This document shows, piece after piece, positions 34,393-47,408 of a stretch of DNA of 64,000 nucleotides. This DNA is from Lophius americanus (lineage: Eukaryota; Chordata; Actinopteri; Lophiiformes; Lophiidae): assembly GCA_037951165.1 (NCBI GenBank), contig JBBDHG010000051.1:4383001-4447000 (forward strand), in the 5' to 3' direction. How positions within the stretch are numbered: position 1 is the stretch's first letter; every line of letters starts with the position of its first letter. The translations under genes and the position numbers were made by a program. The notes beneath the pieces are model-generated. The model saw nothing but the letters and a program-made list of their open reading frames with translations, was not told the origin of the DNA and did not search any database.

Positions 34393-35599
34393 GAGAAAAA
34401 AAGAGAATAAAGCTGGACTTGGCCCCTACATTACATAATTAAGGACTTGTCGACACGTAAACAAGAAATATTACGTTTCAAAGGTATTGACAACTTCAAT
34501 ACCTGTTATTGAATTATTCATGCTAAATTGTGCTGCAAGCATGGACAGATACATGCAAATGTTTTGGGTATTTGATTTTTGGATATCGATTTTCCCCCCA
34601 TCTACATAGACATTTGAAGCATGGCGGATGATTTTGCAGGAGGATTGTGCATAGTGCCGGTGGTGTGTGTGGGGGAGTGTGTGTATACGTGTGTTGGTGT
34701 GTGTGCCGTTCCCACACATGAAAATAAATGCCATTTAGCCAGTCCCTTTCGTTATCTACTAAACATTATCATCATATATTTACTCGCAGCTAATCTGGAT
34801 CTCCAGTTATCAGATGGAAGGCTTAGGTGACCCTTGGTGAGGGTTGCCTTGAGAGATATAAACCAAAAGCAGATATCTCCTCTGTTTCTGCCCTTTCATG
34901 ATGGGCCCATCACACTCTAGAGACAACACTTTGGTTCATATGAATCAGTAAGAAAACCGGTTTGCAGTTCTTGCAAATGGATTGGTCCACCTGTAATATA
35001 ATACCATAGGAGTGACCCACACTGATCATCCTCCCCAAATGAAGTCTATCCTGGTTGGTGAAAAGTGAACAAACTCTTCACCCATGCATCTTGGCTGAGG
35101 AGGTCATGGAAATTGCTGATACAGTCTACACATGTTTCCTGAATTTGGAGTGCTATGGACATGTACTTCCGGAAGTAGGCACTGCTGAAATAAGGGGTAT
35201 CAGCGCTGTTAACCTTGAGATATGACATCCCTATATAATAAACGTTAGAATTGTATCTTGTGTCCAACATTTTCTCTGTAGGTGCTGGACTCTAATGTCT
35301 TCCCTTGTCTGCGATTCTATTTGCGTCATGGACATTCAAGGACATTCTCTGCTGCACATGATGTGGTTCTGTTGACTTCGGTCTATAATTTCCAATGTGT
35401 ACTGCTCTGTTTTGCACCAGATTGTGAAGCAGCTGGCATCTGAAGCTATAGTTCTTGAGTACAGGACTTTGGGTTCAGCTGCTGTTTCAAGTAAAGAAGT
35501 TTAATAATCTTGGAGATTTCTAACTTACCTAGATTCATGAGATCTGGCTTAGGGATGTCCGCATGACCTGACCCAAGGTATGCATATGGTTAATGTCCG
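34393..35599. other. Intergenic, no gene recognised
   Basis: A short (GT)-rich stretch near 34660-34710 explains overlapping small ORFs. Nothing else recognised. Confidence 0.4.
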
Positions 35600-35805
35600 A
35601 CTTGTTGGAGACCCCAGACTAGACCCGGAGTACATGGAGGGAATACTTATTTCATCTGGCCCAGGAATGCCACAGGGCCCCCCGAGGAAGAGCTGGTCAC
35701 CGTTGTTCAGGAGAGGGACCTTTGGAATATTCCGCTTACTCTGTCACGACCAGACCAAACCCTTGATGATCAGAAGAAAATGGATGTGTAAAGAAAAAGT
35801 TTCTG
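35600..35805 (+). mobile_element. RTE/Rex3-like LINE 3' end fragment
   Basis: 'catggagggaatacttattt', 'tctggcccaggaatgcc', 'cccccgaggaagagctgg', 'gagagggacctttggaa' and a tail of the form 'gatcagaagaaaatggatg' parallel the last ~50 codons and 3' end of Rex3-type elements (W.RLG.P..EL…GERD.W). Stops and frame changes mean it is dead. Confidence 0.75.
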
Positions 35806-38060
35806 GTTTTTTCTGATTTATTACTTAACTTTTTTGCTCTAATTTTAATGAAACATTTGAATTCTCTCTAAGTTTTCATCACTACAGTAAATCTATTGTT
35901 ATTACCCCAAGTTTCCATGGAGAGTGTTAGTCTCCCATAATCTAAGTGCTGAGCCCACTGAGGGGCATAAATTATAGAGTAATGGGTATGATACAAATAT
36001 TTGAAATGATTCAGAGGGAAATTTCTGAGGTGATTACACTGGACGTGTTCAATGCGCTTATCTCAGGACCATTAAAACTACCATTACAGTTTGGCAGATC
36101 ACACCTTTAGGTGCTGAAAAGAGCACAGACGGAATGGACTAGAGCAGGGTAGTCAAACTAGGTCACAGAGGAGGCTATACTTAAAGATAGAGACCACATT
36201 GAGGCCCAAACAGGACTCAAATTGACCATGTTTAATCTGAGGTGTTATGACAATTTTTTTTTTTTATTTACTAATTTTTTAGAATTCTGAACAAACGAAT
36301 GGAATAGAAAATACTCAAATTAGCAGTTTAAATTAAAAATAGATCCGAATAACTAATTTTTATGTCTCCTGCCCAATGAGCATAGTTTAAAAGAATAATT
36401 TTTCAATGAAAATCTTTCATTCACAAGCATCAATAACAGACAGAAAACTATATTTGTTTGGAATTTACGATATCAACAAAAAGGAACTTTATTGACCGTA
36501 AATGGATGATGGCCTGATTTATCCATGTCTTTCTTCTGTCACAAAAATAAACAGTGTTGCTCCTCAAATCTGTTCTTGCAGCCAGGAGCAGATGCTTCCC
36601 AGAAAACCATATGGTGCATGAATAGCATACAGGTTTATTTCACTTTAAATGTAAGCAACCTCATGTATTTTCTTATTTTTAACGCAATGGCGCTGAGACA
36701 TGTTTTTTACGCCTGGAGGAATCAATAGTGTCTTCCACTCCAGTTTCCTGATCCACATTTCTCTTCCTAAAAGTTCCTGTTGCAAGCCACAATTGCATCT
36801 TGACTCGCTATTTTAGCTTCCTTTCTTTTAGGAAGCTGCAGCCTTAATTTCAGACCACTGTGCCCTGCTGTATACATACAAAATCACTTAGTTGCTCCAA
36901 ACTCTTTCCTAATGCTGTCTTTTTCCTGCCCCCGTGTCTCGTTCTCACTCGACCACCCTCTCATACACAAACAGGCTCTGTTAAAGGGGCCATGCACCCT
37001 TGCTACATACATGTTTAAACTAATCTTATTTAATTTCAGTAAAAGTAGGTAATTTCAGAGATTCCTCTGCATACCACTAAAGGAAGCCTGCGTGAAACTA
37101 GTGGTACACGTACCAAAGAAACCCTGGTCATTTGGGTCTATCGGCAAATAAGTCACTATCATTAATAACTAATGCAGTCTCAAACTGATTAAACCTATAG
37201 AAAATGAATCCCTCTTCCGAGACACATTTAAATCAGATGTTGTCTAAACTCTGCGTCAACATCTTTTGAGTCCTAAATAAGGAAGATTAATGTTCAAATA
37301 CACATGAAGTCACAGAACTAGCCCTAAAGATACTCCAGTGTAGCTCAGAGCCATCCAGATATAACACAGAAGGTTTTGTAGACTTTTTTTTGGGCAATGA
37401 AACCAGACATTTGGAACTTTTGGGGTCTTTGGCTTCAATTATATTGTTTTATAATACAGGATTTACATTACAATAATATGTTTCCATTCATAATAATTTA
37501 CAACTATAATCACTTTCATATTAGTATTATGTATTATGGTATTTTAAAATAAACGCTGTACATCACACTTGCTGTTCAAGTTCAACAGCAAATAACGGAT
37601 GACTAAGTGTGTAAGAGGATGTGAACAGATGATGTGTGTGAAAGAGGGATCCGAAGTGCAACGGCACTGACCGGAGCTGACTGCGCCTAAGAGGGTGATT
37701 GAGTCTATTTATCTGTTAATGAATAATTTGATCAATGATGCAGTGGTCCAATGTTAGGGTCCCTTTTTGTTCTCTGTGCGCCCCCTTCAAATACATCACA
37801 TTGTCTTGTGTTATTTTTTCTTATATTATTTATCCTTATGCCCTTTTATGGACATTGATAGGGCGTTCACCTATGCTAATTACAATAACAAGCACGAGCT
37901 TCCAGCTTACATACAGAATGGGATTCACCAAGCTGGAACACAGTTGCGAACAATTTGGCCGTTTCATGAAAGAAGGCTTCATGAATCTGGTAGGTTTTTT
38001 CTAAGTAATCTTTTAAAGAAAAAATGTAAAAGAATTCTGATGAATATATTGGTGATTGAA
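35806..38060. other. Intergenic, no gene recognised
   Basis: No exon or known repeat identified. Overlapping small ORFs at 37735-38066 have no motif. Confidence 0.35.
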
Positions 38061-38063
38061 GCC

Positions 38064-38400
38064 TGATGATCCTATGCAGACCTCAAAATCCCACAAGGCT
38101 TGTTTAAAAATGAAGTCCTAGGACATTCTAAAGTGGCCATCATAGTCCCTGGAATTCAATCCCAGAGAAAATCTCCGTTGGGTTTAAGGACGATGGTTGC
38201 AGCACCGAAATCCAAAGATATTACAGAGGTGGAGGACTTTGCTCACGAGGGAAGCTTCTGGATATCCATCAGCTCAGCAGCACGTAAAAGTATCTCTGCA
38301 AAGCTCTTGAGATGCTCGTCATTAAATCTGGAACAATTCAGACACTGCACTTGTTGGGAAAGCAGCATTTTGTGAGTTATTTGAAGGTCCCGTGTGAAAA
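38064..38400 (+). pseudogene. Tc1-like transposase C-terminal remnant
   Basis: One frame from 38064 reads DDPMQTSKSHKACLKMKS, stop, DILKWPS, stop, SLEFNPRENLRWV, stop, then WLQHRNPKILQ. It corresponds to the (D)NDPKHTSK…WPSQSPDLNPIENLW part of Tc1 transposases. The glutamate in PREN sits at the spacing expected for a DD34E third acid. The preceding catalytic aspartate position reads proline. At least three stops make it non-functional. Confidence 0.75.
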
Positions 38401-41264
38401 ATTTGAACCCTGCAAGGCCAACGCAATCGCACCGATGGAGACAGGGAATCCCGGCAGCAGCTGTGGTCGAGTTTAATCATCTGGTAAAAAAGAGTTCAAT
38501 TGCTTATTCATGTTCTAAATAATAAGTAGGATTCTCCATTTGTCAAAACACAAAACACATCAACCAACTTAAATGGAAATACCTCTCCGTTTGTACCAAC
38601 AGGGTGGCCTCCGTACGGAAATCAGGACCCACTCAATCAAGATAAAAAGGGCTTTTTCTAAACAAACATTAAAATAATATTTTTACTTACAGCTGCAATT
38701 ACACAAAAATAGCTTATTATGACAATTATATTCCATTTATTAAAATAAATACCACTAAGTACCCCCTCAATCTAAGATGCTGAACCTTTAAAATGTTCTT
38801 GTGTGATTAGCAGATTGTTAATAAGTTGGTTTGGCGGGTAGACCTAATATACACCGAGTTGAATAATACTGTGAGTGTTTCAGGTTTCTTTCATGGAGCA
38901 CGGAGTGGGTGAATGCTGGTTTGTTTACAACACATGCACAAGAAAAGGCTTGGAATTTGTATAACAAATTTTTGATTTTTTTCGTTTTCTTCTTATCCAC
39001 TTAGAGTACCTGCAATTAATGCGAATTCTACGAATAAAAACTAAAATACTTTCTAGATTCAGTTAAGAAATTGAAAAAAGAGAGGTTTCTGATTGTTTTC
39101 ATTTTGTCTTTTGTTCGGTTTTAGATGTGCTCAGCCAGTTGAGGCCCAATTAGGTGGCCTTGACTAATGTCTTGTCTGCATAATCACACCTGTCACAGCA
39201 AACGAAGCAGAACACCATGAAAAATTTCCTTCAGATTTATCATTATGTGGATCCTTGTACTTAGCCCTGTCACCTGCAATTAATGTCAACCAGAGAGCGT
39301 TACCCGCCTGACACCGGGTTTAACTCTATGATAGGCTGTCAGTCACTGTGCTTCCCTTCCACAAAGAGATACCTGAGGCCACCAGTTTCCTCTTAAAAGA
39401 GAAATATGATGCGTTGGTGAAAACTGAAACAAAAAAAGAATTCATGCTGTCAATTTAACTAACAGCTAAACGCTTTGGTTAAGTCAAAGATGTGAGATAA
39501 ATTTATAATTTATACTCTTCCCTTGGATTGTAATGGAGGACGTGATGATGATCACTTATTTTTATTGAGGCAAAGGTCTTCTTTCTCTGTATATTCATTG
39601 ATGAAACCTTAATAACAAATGACACACATCTATATATATGTACACACATAAAGCTGAGACTGTGTATTTGTGTGTGTGTGTATCTGCTAAAAAATACAAA
39701 ATCTTACATAATCATGAATATAGTAATGAATTAAATAATAATATAGTCTTTACATTAGCTATATGGCTATAATAAGAAAGTGCCATTACCACAATCACAC
39801 TAAATATCATATACAATGTATCTTTCATCCTACATACATTTTTATCATTTTTAACATTGTAACTGATATAGGGTTCACGTGGATCTTGAATTGTTGCGGG
39901 GGCTCTGTGCAGATTCCAGATCAGCTGTGGTCCGTTACACAACTAGTCAACTCAAGGTGGATGCCCTCTCCTTTGACTGAGATGTGGCCTGAGTGAAGAG
40001 AGAGAGCCTAACCACTCATTCAGTTCTCTGATTTCCTTCATTCACTAGCGGGTTGATGAGCGCATCATTCCTCTATTTTTAATTTTCATGTCTCAAACTC
40101 AATTCCAATTACAATGTGTTATGCCATTCTTGTATCACTCGGAACGAAATTTTCAAGTCTTGATTTGGCTCATTGTTGATTTCATTAGGCCAGGCAGCTC
40201 CAAACAACAAGATCTAATGAAAAGCTAAAGTGAAAATGGCGGTCCTGTTGTAATGCTCCATTCTATGGGCTTAATGGTATTAGTGTTTCGTTTTTCAGAG
40301 GCTAACGATACATTGTGCTCCTACCTATTTGTGCTCCAAGGCAATGCGCCTGCATTATGAGACATTTTTAATCAGCTTTGGTCGTCTGTGTCTGCTGACT
40401 GCAAAAACAGACTGCAAGCAATATCATCCGGGCCCAGATACCGCTGTTGCTATAGCAATTGTAATTACAAAAGGTTCATTAACTCCCAACAGTTTTTCCA
40501 GTCAAAGGGGGGTTCACATTAACAAAATTTACATATTGAGGAAATTAACACAATTGGCATGAACCCAGGGTCATTAAAATGAGAAGCAGCCCACATAGAG
40601 GGAAGACAGCGGTCAGAGTATACATAGAGGAAGAGTTAATATATTTTTACTGGTTTAGTCTTCTATGGTGGCTAAACCTGTCTTAGAGAGATTTCTCAAA
40701 GTTTATTTATCTTTATTTGTCTAGAGGTTCGAGTTACCGTCCAAATGCTGTTTCAGTTATTTTGTTCCTTTTAACTGCCATCATTAAAGTTGCTACTCTG
40801 CTACTGTATTATAAACAAATAACCAGTGCATCAAATTACCTTCACAACGTCATCAAGTTAAAATAATCCTTTGTTTTTTAAACATGTATTTACAATGCTG
40901 AAGAGAATATACCTTCAACTCTGTAAGTGGATTTTCCTTTTTAGTCAACTTTTTAAATTTATTACTTAGGAACAGCTTCTGTGCAGATTAACAAAATATT
41001 TGAAAAGTTAGGAATGAATTTCCATTTCCATTCCAGTAGAGGGGTTCCATTTAAAATCTCACAGAACATTTGAGATTGGGCAGAGATAGATGAGTTCAAG
41101 TATTGGGGTCCACTGCTCTGGAAATCAGGAGGGTCAATGAGGACGAGAGTGCGTACAGGGTGGTCTGGATGAAGGGGAGTGATTTTCTAACAGAAAGATT
41201 CCAGAAACGATGACAGGGAAGGTGTTGGAGATTATAGTGAGACAAGCTATGATGTATGCATTGG
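38401..41264. other. Intergenic, no gene recognised
   Basis: No exon found. 39130-39400 and 40180-40570 are repeat-free blocks of mixed composition (see findings). 39630-39690 has a short TG-rich stretch. Confidence 0.4.
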
Positions 41265-41933
41265 CATTAACGAAGAACTTCCTAACCGTTGGTCCGAAAT
41301 AAGAAAAATTTGGTGCTTATTAACAAACAAGGGAGACTTATCTTGTATATATCATTCCAGTAGTTCAAATTTTACTCACTAGGGGACCTTTTCTATGGAA
41401 AATGCTGTTTCCTGGACAGTACCCAAAAACCATTTAATGGATCGTCTTCAAACTTTATAACCCTATAGACCTTAGTATGAAGAGGAACTGGATTGATTTG
41501 CCGTTGTATATTCCCGACATTAGGGAGAGCTTTATCTCCAAAAACTTTTTGGGCCACAATTTCTAAACCATTGGTTCGATTTAGTCCAAATTTGGTGTAT
41601 TTGAAGCATTAAAAGCATATTTATCTTGTTTATACTATTCCTGAATATTTAACTCACTAGGGAGAGCTTTTCCCCTAGAAAAACAGATAAAAAAGACAGT
41701 GTCCTGGATAAAGCTCAAAAACTATTTAATTGGTCCTTTTTATACTTCATACTCATAAGAACTTATTGTGAGGAAAAACTGGATTGATTTTGGTAAAGAT
41801 GGATTGTATATCCCTGACACTAGGGGGAGCTTTATGGATAAAAGTTTGTACCATAATTTCCCAACAATCGATCCGATTTAGTCCAAATTTGGTGCGTATG
41901 AATCGATTTGAGACCTATCATGTATTATGTTTT
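41265..41933 (+). repeat. ~300 bp unclassified repeat, tandem copies 5a-5b
   Basis: Best-preserved array of the family, with roughly two units. The 'actaggg(g)gagctt' word occurs at about 41381, 41522, 41659 and 41822, so it recurs every ~140-165 bp, twice per ~300 bp unit. Each unit has 'aactggattgatttt', 'gatttagtccaaatttggtg' and 'tatttaactcactagggag' or close forms. The last unit is split by a SINE. Confidence 0.88.
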
Positions 41934-42257
41934 GGGGCTACGCTGGCTCAGTTGGTAAAGCGGTTCTCCACTTATCTGAAGGTCAGTGGTATCGAACCCC
42001 GGCCACTGCGGTCCACATGTTGAAGTATCCTTGAGCAAGATACTGAACCCCAAGTCTCCAATTGGCTGTTCCATTGGTGTGTGAATGATGGCGTGAATGG
42101 TTAGTGCTCCTTATGAGCATGTGGTGCCTTGCATGGCAGCCCCTATCATCACTGTATGAATGTTTGTGTGAATGAGTGAATGCTGACTCGTGTTGTGAGA
42201 GAGCTTTGATTTATCAAGCAGACTAGTAAAACGCTGTATAAGTACAGTCCATTTACT
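41934..42257 (+). mobile_element. tRNA-derived SINE (family B), full-length-like
   Basis: It begins with a tRNA-like head: box A 'tggctcagttggtaaagcgg' and box B-like 'ggtatcgaaccccgg'. The body then reads 'gagcaagatactgaacccc', 'tggtgtgtgaatgatgg', 'gtggtgccttgcatggcagc', 'aagcagactag' and 'gctgtataagtacagtccat'. It is unlike family A. The opposite-strand copy is at 58.5 kb. Confidence 0.85.
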
Positions 42258-42300
42258 GTAACGGTTCATATATTACTCGCTTAGTTTTTGCTTAACTTAA
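42258..42300 (+). repeat. ~300 bp repeat, right part after SINE insertion
   Basis: 'ggttcatatattactcgctt' continues the unit interrupted at 41933 ('agacctatcatgtattatg'). Together they show the SINE inserted inside an existing repeat. Confidence 0.65.
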
Positions 42301-44331
42301 GGATTGTGCAGTCATATGACTCAGAATGAAACGTTAAACAACATTGTTGAAACAATAAATCAACTTAATAATGACCCTAATACGAACAGTATACACAGCT
42401 AAAGTAAACAATGTTTTATACTACCTTAAGAAAACTCTTAACTGACTTCGGGGTTCGCCATGGCAACGTGTACACTCAAATCTAAGGCCGTGAGCTACAA
42501 AAGCTATTCTTTTGTTGCAGATAGTTTGTCTTAATGTTTTGTGTTGAGACTTTTGCAGTGTGCATGTGTTGTCAAATTGATGAATAAAATATAAAATGGA
42601 AATGACCTTAAAAATATTTTCTAACTAGGCTAAAGTTGAGTTTCGCAAATCTGGTGAAACTGATCGCTGATGAGCTGCTCCAGACTAAATTGAAATTCAT
42701 TTCCTTTTGTAAGGTTTTTTTTTAAACAGGAAAATGTAGCCCCAGTGGCTGCATTGGAGGCCAGTGCTCCAACCTGACTATTGGATTTAATTCAAATTCA
42801 AACCCTCTGGGGTCTAAGATCGTGCCGTCACAACCCCTCCACTCAACTCGGCATGTTTTCTATTCACTATGCTAATACACAATGTTAAAGTGAGGAAATA
42901 ATTCTTGGATCATTGAGGTAATTTTATAATGAATAAATTGCTTGTTGAACATTATTTAATCTGGTACGTTGAGGGAAAGGATTCATGCTGGCATGACTAC
43001 CGAGTCACATAGGGTTGAGCTACAAAAAGCATAATATAACCTGGATAAGAGCTTTCAGAATCTAACATTTTCACTAGGCCTATGCTTTCGTCCCCGAGAC
43101 CAAGGATATATATAGGATGGAAACTTCCTCAACAACATCATGGAATATTTTACATTGAAGATACAGAAAAAGCCAATGACTGATATTATAATATTTTTAA
43201 AACCAAAGTGAGGTATATTCATGAACATAACTGCCATCGGTCAAGTTTACTCAGTTGCTGCTAACGCAATAGATATTCCAGATGTCAGGCAACCCTCTCC
43301 AGTTAATCCTTAAGGGAATCCCTAAGCATTCTCAGATGGATTATCAAATTCCTCCAGTGAGTTCTTTGCCTAACTAGGATTAATTGAGTAGATAAAAATA
43401 CATTTATTTGTCTAACAACGATGACATTTCCAGCGTTAAAGTAGAAAGGTAACATAAGCAGTAACGATAGTGGGAAATAATATCAAGCGCTGTCACGTAA
43501 CTGCAATCAGAGGATGTATGAAAAATTAGAACAAATAATCAATGGACATATAACTATGAACACCATAGAGGGGGTAAAAATCTGTGGAAAATCAATGTTA
43601 ATATTGCACATGTAAATAAAGTATCAGTGTCAGTGTATAAAGTGTATTAGATATATATATGTATAGTGGTTTTTATATGGAATTATATGTTTAGTATTTT
43701 AAAGAGCCGATAATGGAAGATAAAATTCTGTTCAACATTATTCCATCACCTTTCGCCAAACAATATTCGAGAAATTGCAGTAAAACTAAAAGATACGATC
43801 ACCCAAGCATTTTTCTACCAAAGCAGCTTTCAATCCTTCGCCGATGAACCCCTGTTTCTCTTTTTTAAAATAAATATACTGTCGTGAGCGCATTCAAACT
43901 TTCTGCTCGAATAGCGTGAAGCATGGTGACCATAGTGCGTCACTGGTTGTCATAGTTAATATAACAGTATCTGAGCTCCATTGATGAAGGCTTCTAGTTG
44001 TCCTCATTTTAACTCAGAGATAACAAACTCAGATTTAATTGCATCAGATCAGCTGTTCTGGAACTGAAAACTCATAGTGTTCCCTTGCAGGGTTGATCAA
44101 GCCATAGCTCAGGTTTGAACTCAGAATTTGTTAAACCTGCTTCATGAAATACCTCCTAAGACCCCAACCTTTCACTTGTGTCATCTGTAGTGGACATTCT
44201 ATTCACCATTTCCTCCTTTTACTATTTTGAATTACCCTATCATGCCCTGTACCACTCTGTAGAGGACATCCTGGGCTTTCAAGTGTGCTAGGTTTGCATG
44301 CTGGGAACTTACTTATTTTTTTACATTCAAG
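42301..44331. other. Intergenic, no gene recognised
   Basis: No exon or known repeat. 44158-44260 holds 'tgtcatctgtagtggacatt', a word repeated at about 44520 beside the piggyBac remnant, so the edge of that element may lie here. Confidence 0.35.
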
Positions 44332-44374
44332 ATGGCCGACATACCAACATCCACATTTTATGGAAAGAGGAAAG
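44332..44374 (+). other. Candidate first coding exon (ATG to splice donor)
   Basis: ATGGCCGACATACC… (MADIPTSTFYGKRK) ends at a consensus-like donor 'ag|gtaagtc' at 44375. The 'caagatggccgac' context resembles a YY1-type initiator with an embedded start codon. No downstream exon is identified. It may belong to the piggyBac remnant or be chance. Confidence 0.25.
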
Positions 44375-44518
44375 GTAAGTCAAATGTTGTTTATCTATTG
44401 CTCTTTTTACGTTGAAAAGTATATATATTCTTGTATATTAACATGTTAATAATAATATTTTTTAGATCTGACAACAATTAAATTATTTATATTTCGAAAA
44501 ATAACAGTCCTTTTATAA

Positions 44519-45406
44519 ATGTCATTTGTAGTGGACACAAGGACCATTTTGATGTATTTAATGACTCGCGTGTTCTTTGATCGATACTTCACAACAATCT
44601 CATGGATGCTTTGCTTACAAAGGGTCTCCCAGCAACTGGAACCACTGCATACCAAAAGCCATGCCAGCTACCAGGAGACAGGCGCTTCAAAAAAGAAGGG
44701 AGAGGAGCATCAGTAATGTTGATCCGGAAGAGTCCTGAGCTGGTAAACACCAAATGGTTTGACACTAAACCAGTGCTGATGACTTCTACTGTGAATGGGA
44801 AAGATCCTGAAGACATCTGTAGCAGATGGTCCAACAAAGAAAAAGCTCATGTCCAGGTGAGGAGAGAGTACAATGACAACATGGATGGTGTCGACCTGCG
44901 TGACTGCATGCTGAGCTTTTATCGAATGTCAGCCAGGACCAAGAAATGGACTTCAGTGTGATCCCTTTTTTTTGATGCTGCCATCACAAATGCTTGGATC
45001 AAATACAAATCTGACATTAAAGCGCTCCATCGACCAGCTGAGAACACCCAACAGTACCTGGACTTCAAATTTGCACCTGGATGAAGAGCTGTTGGATAGT
45101 CCGTCATTTGATAACATCAGTGAAGACAGTGAAGAGGAGTATCAGCAACCAACCAAAACATGGAACCCACATCCAGAGCCATCTGTATGCAGACTAAGAG
45201 CCAGGCACATGCCAGAGATGGTGGATACGAAGCAAACAGAAAGATGCAGCAATAAGGTTGGCAAAAGCAAGACGTACATGAGGTGTACAAAATGCAAGAT
45301 GTTTCATTGCATCACGAAAAGGAAAACATGCTTCCAGGATTATCACCGCTAAAACAGTGATAGTGATGAGGATGAAGAAATACTGAACTATCTCGGTTTT
45401 GATTAA
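44519..45406 (+). pseudogene. piggyBac transposase, C-terminal half, broken
   Basis: A different piggyBac lineage from the 32 kb copy. It retains the end of the catalytic core and the C-terminus: VFFDRYFT (second catalytic Asp, 44579-44581), LLTKGLPATGT, CQLPGDRRFKKEGRG, NMDGVDLRD (third Asp, 44893-44895), FYRMSARTKKW, AITNAWIKY, NTQQYLDFK, LLDSPSFDN and a Cys-rich end (RCSNKVGKSKTYMRCTKCKM…HCITKRKTC). Defects: a frameshift near 44600, TGA at 44959-44961, a frameshift near 45080, and loss of the whole N-terminal half including the first catalytic Asp. The TAA at 45350 is followed by an acidic in-frame stretch (SDSDEDEE) up to about 45406, so it may be another acquired stop. Confidence 0.88.
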
Positions 45407-45410
45407 AATG

Positions 45411-47408
45411 TATTAGATTAAAAAATAATTTTTTGGTTCTACATTCGTCTCATAGTTCACCATTAAAATAAAAAGACAGGATACTATTGTCCTTGTAAGC
45501 AACAAATAAGAGAAAACAATTGAGAATGATCAAATTTTGTTTTTCAGATCAAATTCTTTTGTAATGTCACTCTAAACCCACAACCTGTCCATTTTTTTAA
45601 TTTCGAAGTTCAATTGCATTTTCACACTAAAATCGTCCTGTGGTCCACCGCGGTGAATGTGCTGTAAAATTTAAAATGAAAATATATTTAAAAAAATCTG
45701 AATGGTAAGGGTTTTTTTTTATTCCCAAATGGATAGGAAATCGCACAAAAAAAGAAATTGGAATATACTTTTCTTCTTTGGTTCCCAGGAGGCTGCAAAT
45801 AGCCCAAATCACCAAGTCCTCATTTCAGTTTTTGGACACAAAGCCTGCAACCTCTCCCAACAGTGGTATAAGAAATATGTGATTACAAAAGTAAGAATTT
45901 ACTTTCTGGATTCAATATTTTTTCAAATGGCATTCTGGGATTCAGGGATTGTTAATGATGGCATTCTTACATCACTGCTAGAAGGTGCAGAGTTTACATC
46001 CTGAGCCCTTCTGTTGTGTTGCTCTCTTCTTGCATTAGTTCCCTCCAGGTACTCTGTGCTTCCTGCCACAGTGCTAAAACATTGAAATCCTAGTCCAGTA
46101 ATTCGGGGGTATGAGTAGAAGTGGTTATATCTTACCAATAACAACAGTGAGGAACTACTACATGTACAGCCCAGAAAATATGTATTCCTGTTCACAGGGC
46201 CTCTATAACCTTTCTGTCTGCTGCTGTTATTGTTGTGTGAATATAATACCATCTAACTGTGACCATGCTTTACTATATATCTTTTTGACTCTTCTCTAAA
46301 AAATATAACCAAGCCAGGAGGTCCTTTCTCTCTGTGGGACTTGTAGGACTGCCGGTTATTGACCCTTTTTGTCACATTGTGTACTAGCTTACACTCTGTA
46401 TTGCCATTCAAGCACATAATTAATCACTGTGGCAATGTGTTGTGACTTGTAGCAAGGCGCGAGCAATGCAGACTTGATAAATCACCCATAGATCGAAGTA
46501 CACTCTGCGCCAAAGGGCTTTGAACAAAATACAGCCACCTATAAGACTGAGATCAATGAGGCTCTTGACCCATTCTCTGCAGGTTCAGCTTATAAAAATG
46601 TGGAGGCTGGTGGAGAAAAAGCCAGCGACAAAGTGTAATTACTCAGCACTTGAAGTGAATACTCTCTCTGAAAGACCAAACGGGTTTGCTTTTTCACAAA
46701 CACCCATGAGCTGTGGAGTGTGTTCCTTCAGCTGTAACACTTTATTAATGGCAAAACTGTTGAACTTGATCAAAACAAATCTGAGCAGTAATCAATTTGC
46801 ATGTAATAATTTCAAAGATGGATTCGTACCACTGAAAGAGAAGCGAAAAGAGATTGCATTTCCTACCTATGCTCAACTCTGTCTGGCCTGAAATGAGGAC
46901 TATAGCTCCGGAAAATGTCCATGGCAGAACTGCACAAGTTTACATCTGATGGTTGTGATGTGTTCCACAGCTCCAACTCACTGACTAATGACAAGCCAGT
47001 GGAGGCTGACTGACTGCAGATATATACCCGATGTGTAAGTGTCGCAAAGCTTAGATAGAATTGATCCGAAGGTGATGGTTCATGGTATATCTTTAATTTG
47101 ACCATTTCTTCCCCAACTGTTAATAAGTTTGAGGTATTTTATTGAAAACGATGGAAGCAAAACTGAAACTGATTGAAGCGAAAGTGATGCTCTTACTATA
47201 TTGAAATTAATTCTTTCAATTTTGTCAGCTGTCCTATAACTACAAGGATCATTTTAAAACTTATTTTTGCTATATAATCCGAGTCTTATTCATCCCCAGT
47301 GCAGGTGATCTAATACAAGCTGGAATTGTTCAGATGAGGTTTGAATTTGGCAGCCATTCTTTACTCTCATGCTTCAACCAACTATTTTGAATTTTTTTTT
47401 GTTGTGTC
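45411..47408. other. Intergenic, no gene recognised
   Basis: 46037-46085 ('ctccaggtactctgtgcttc', 'ctgccacagtgctaaaac') resembles part of a common fish repeat. 46480-46880 is repeat-free. No exon called. Confidence 0.4.

Noticed and set aside
41934..42010. Functional tRNA gene
   Set aside because: The tRNA-like head has mismatched arms and continues into a SINE body repeated at 58.5 kb.
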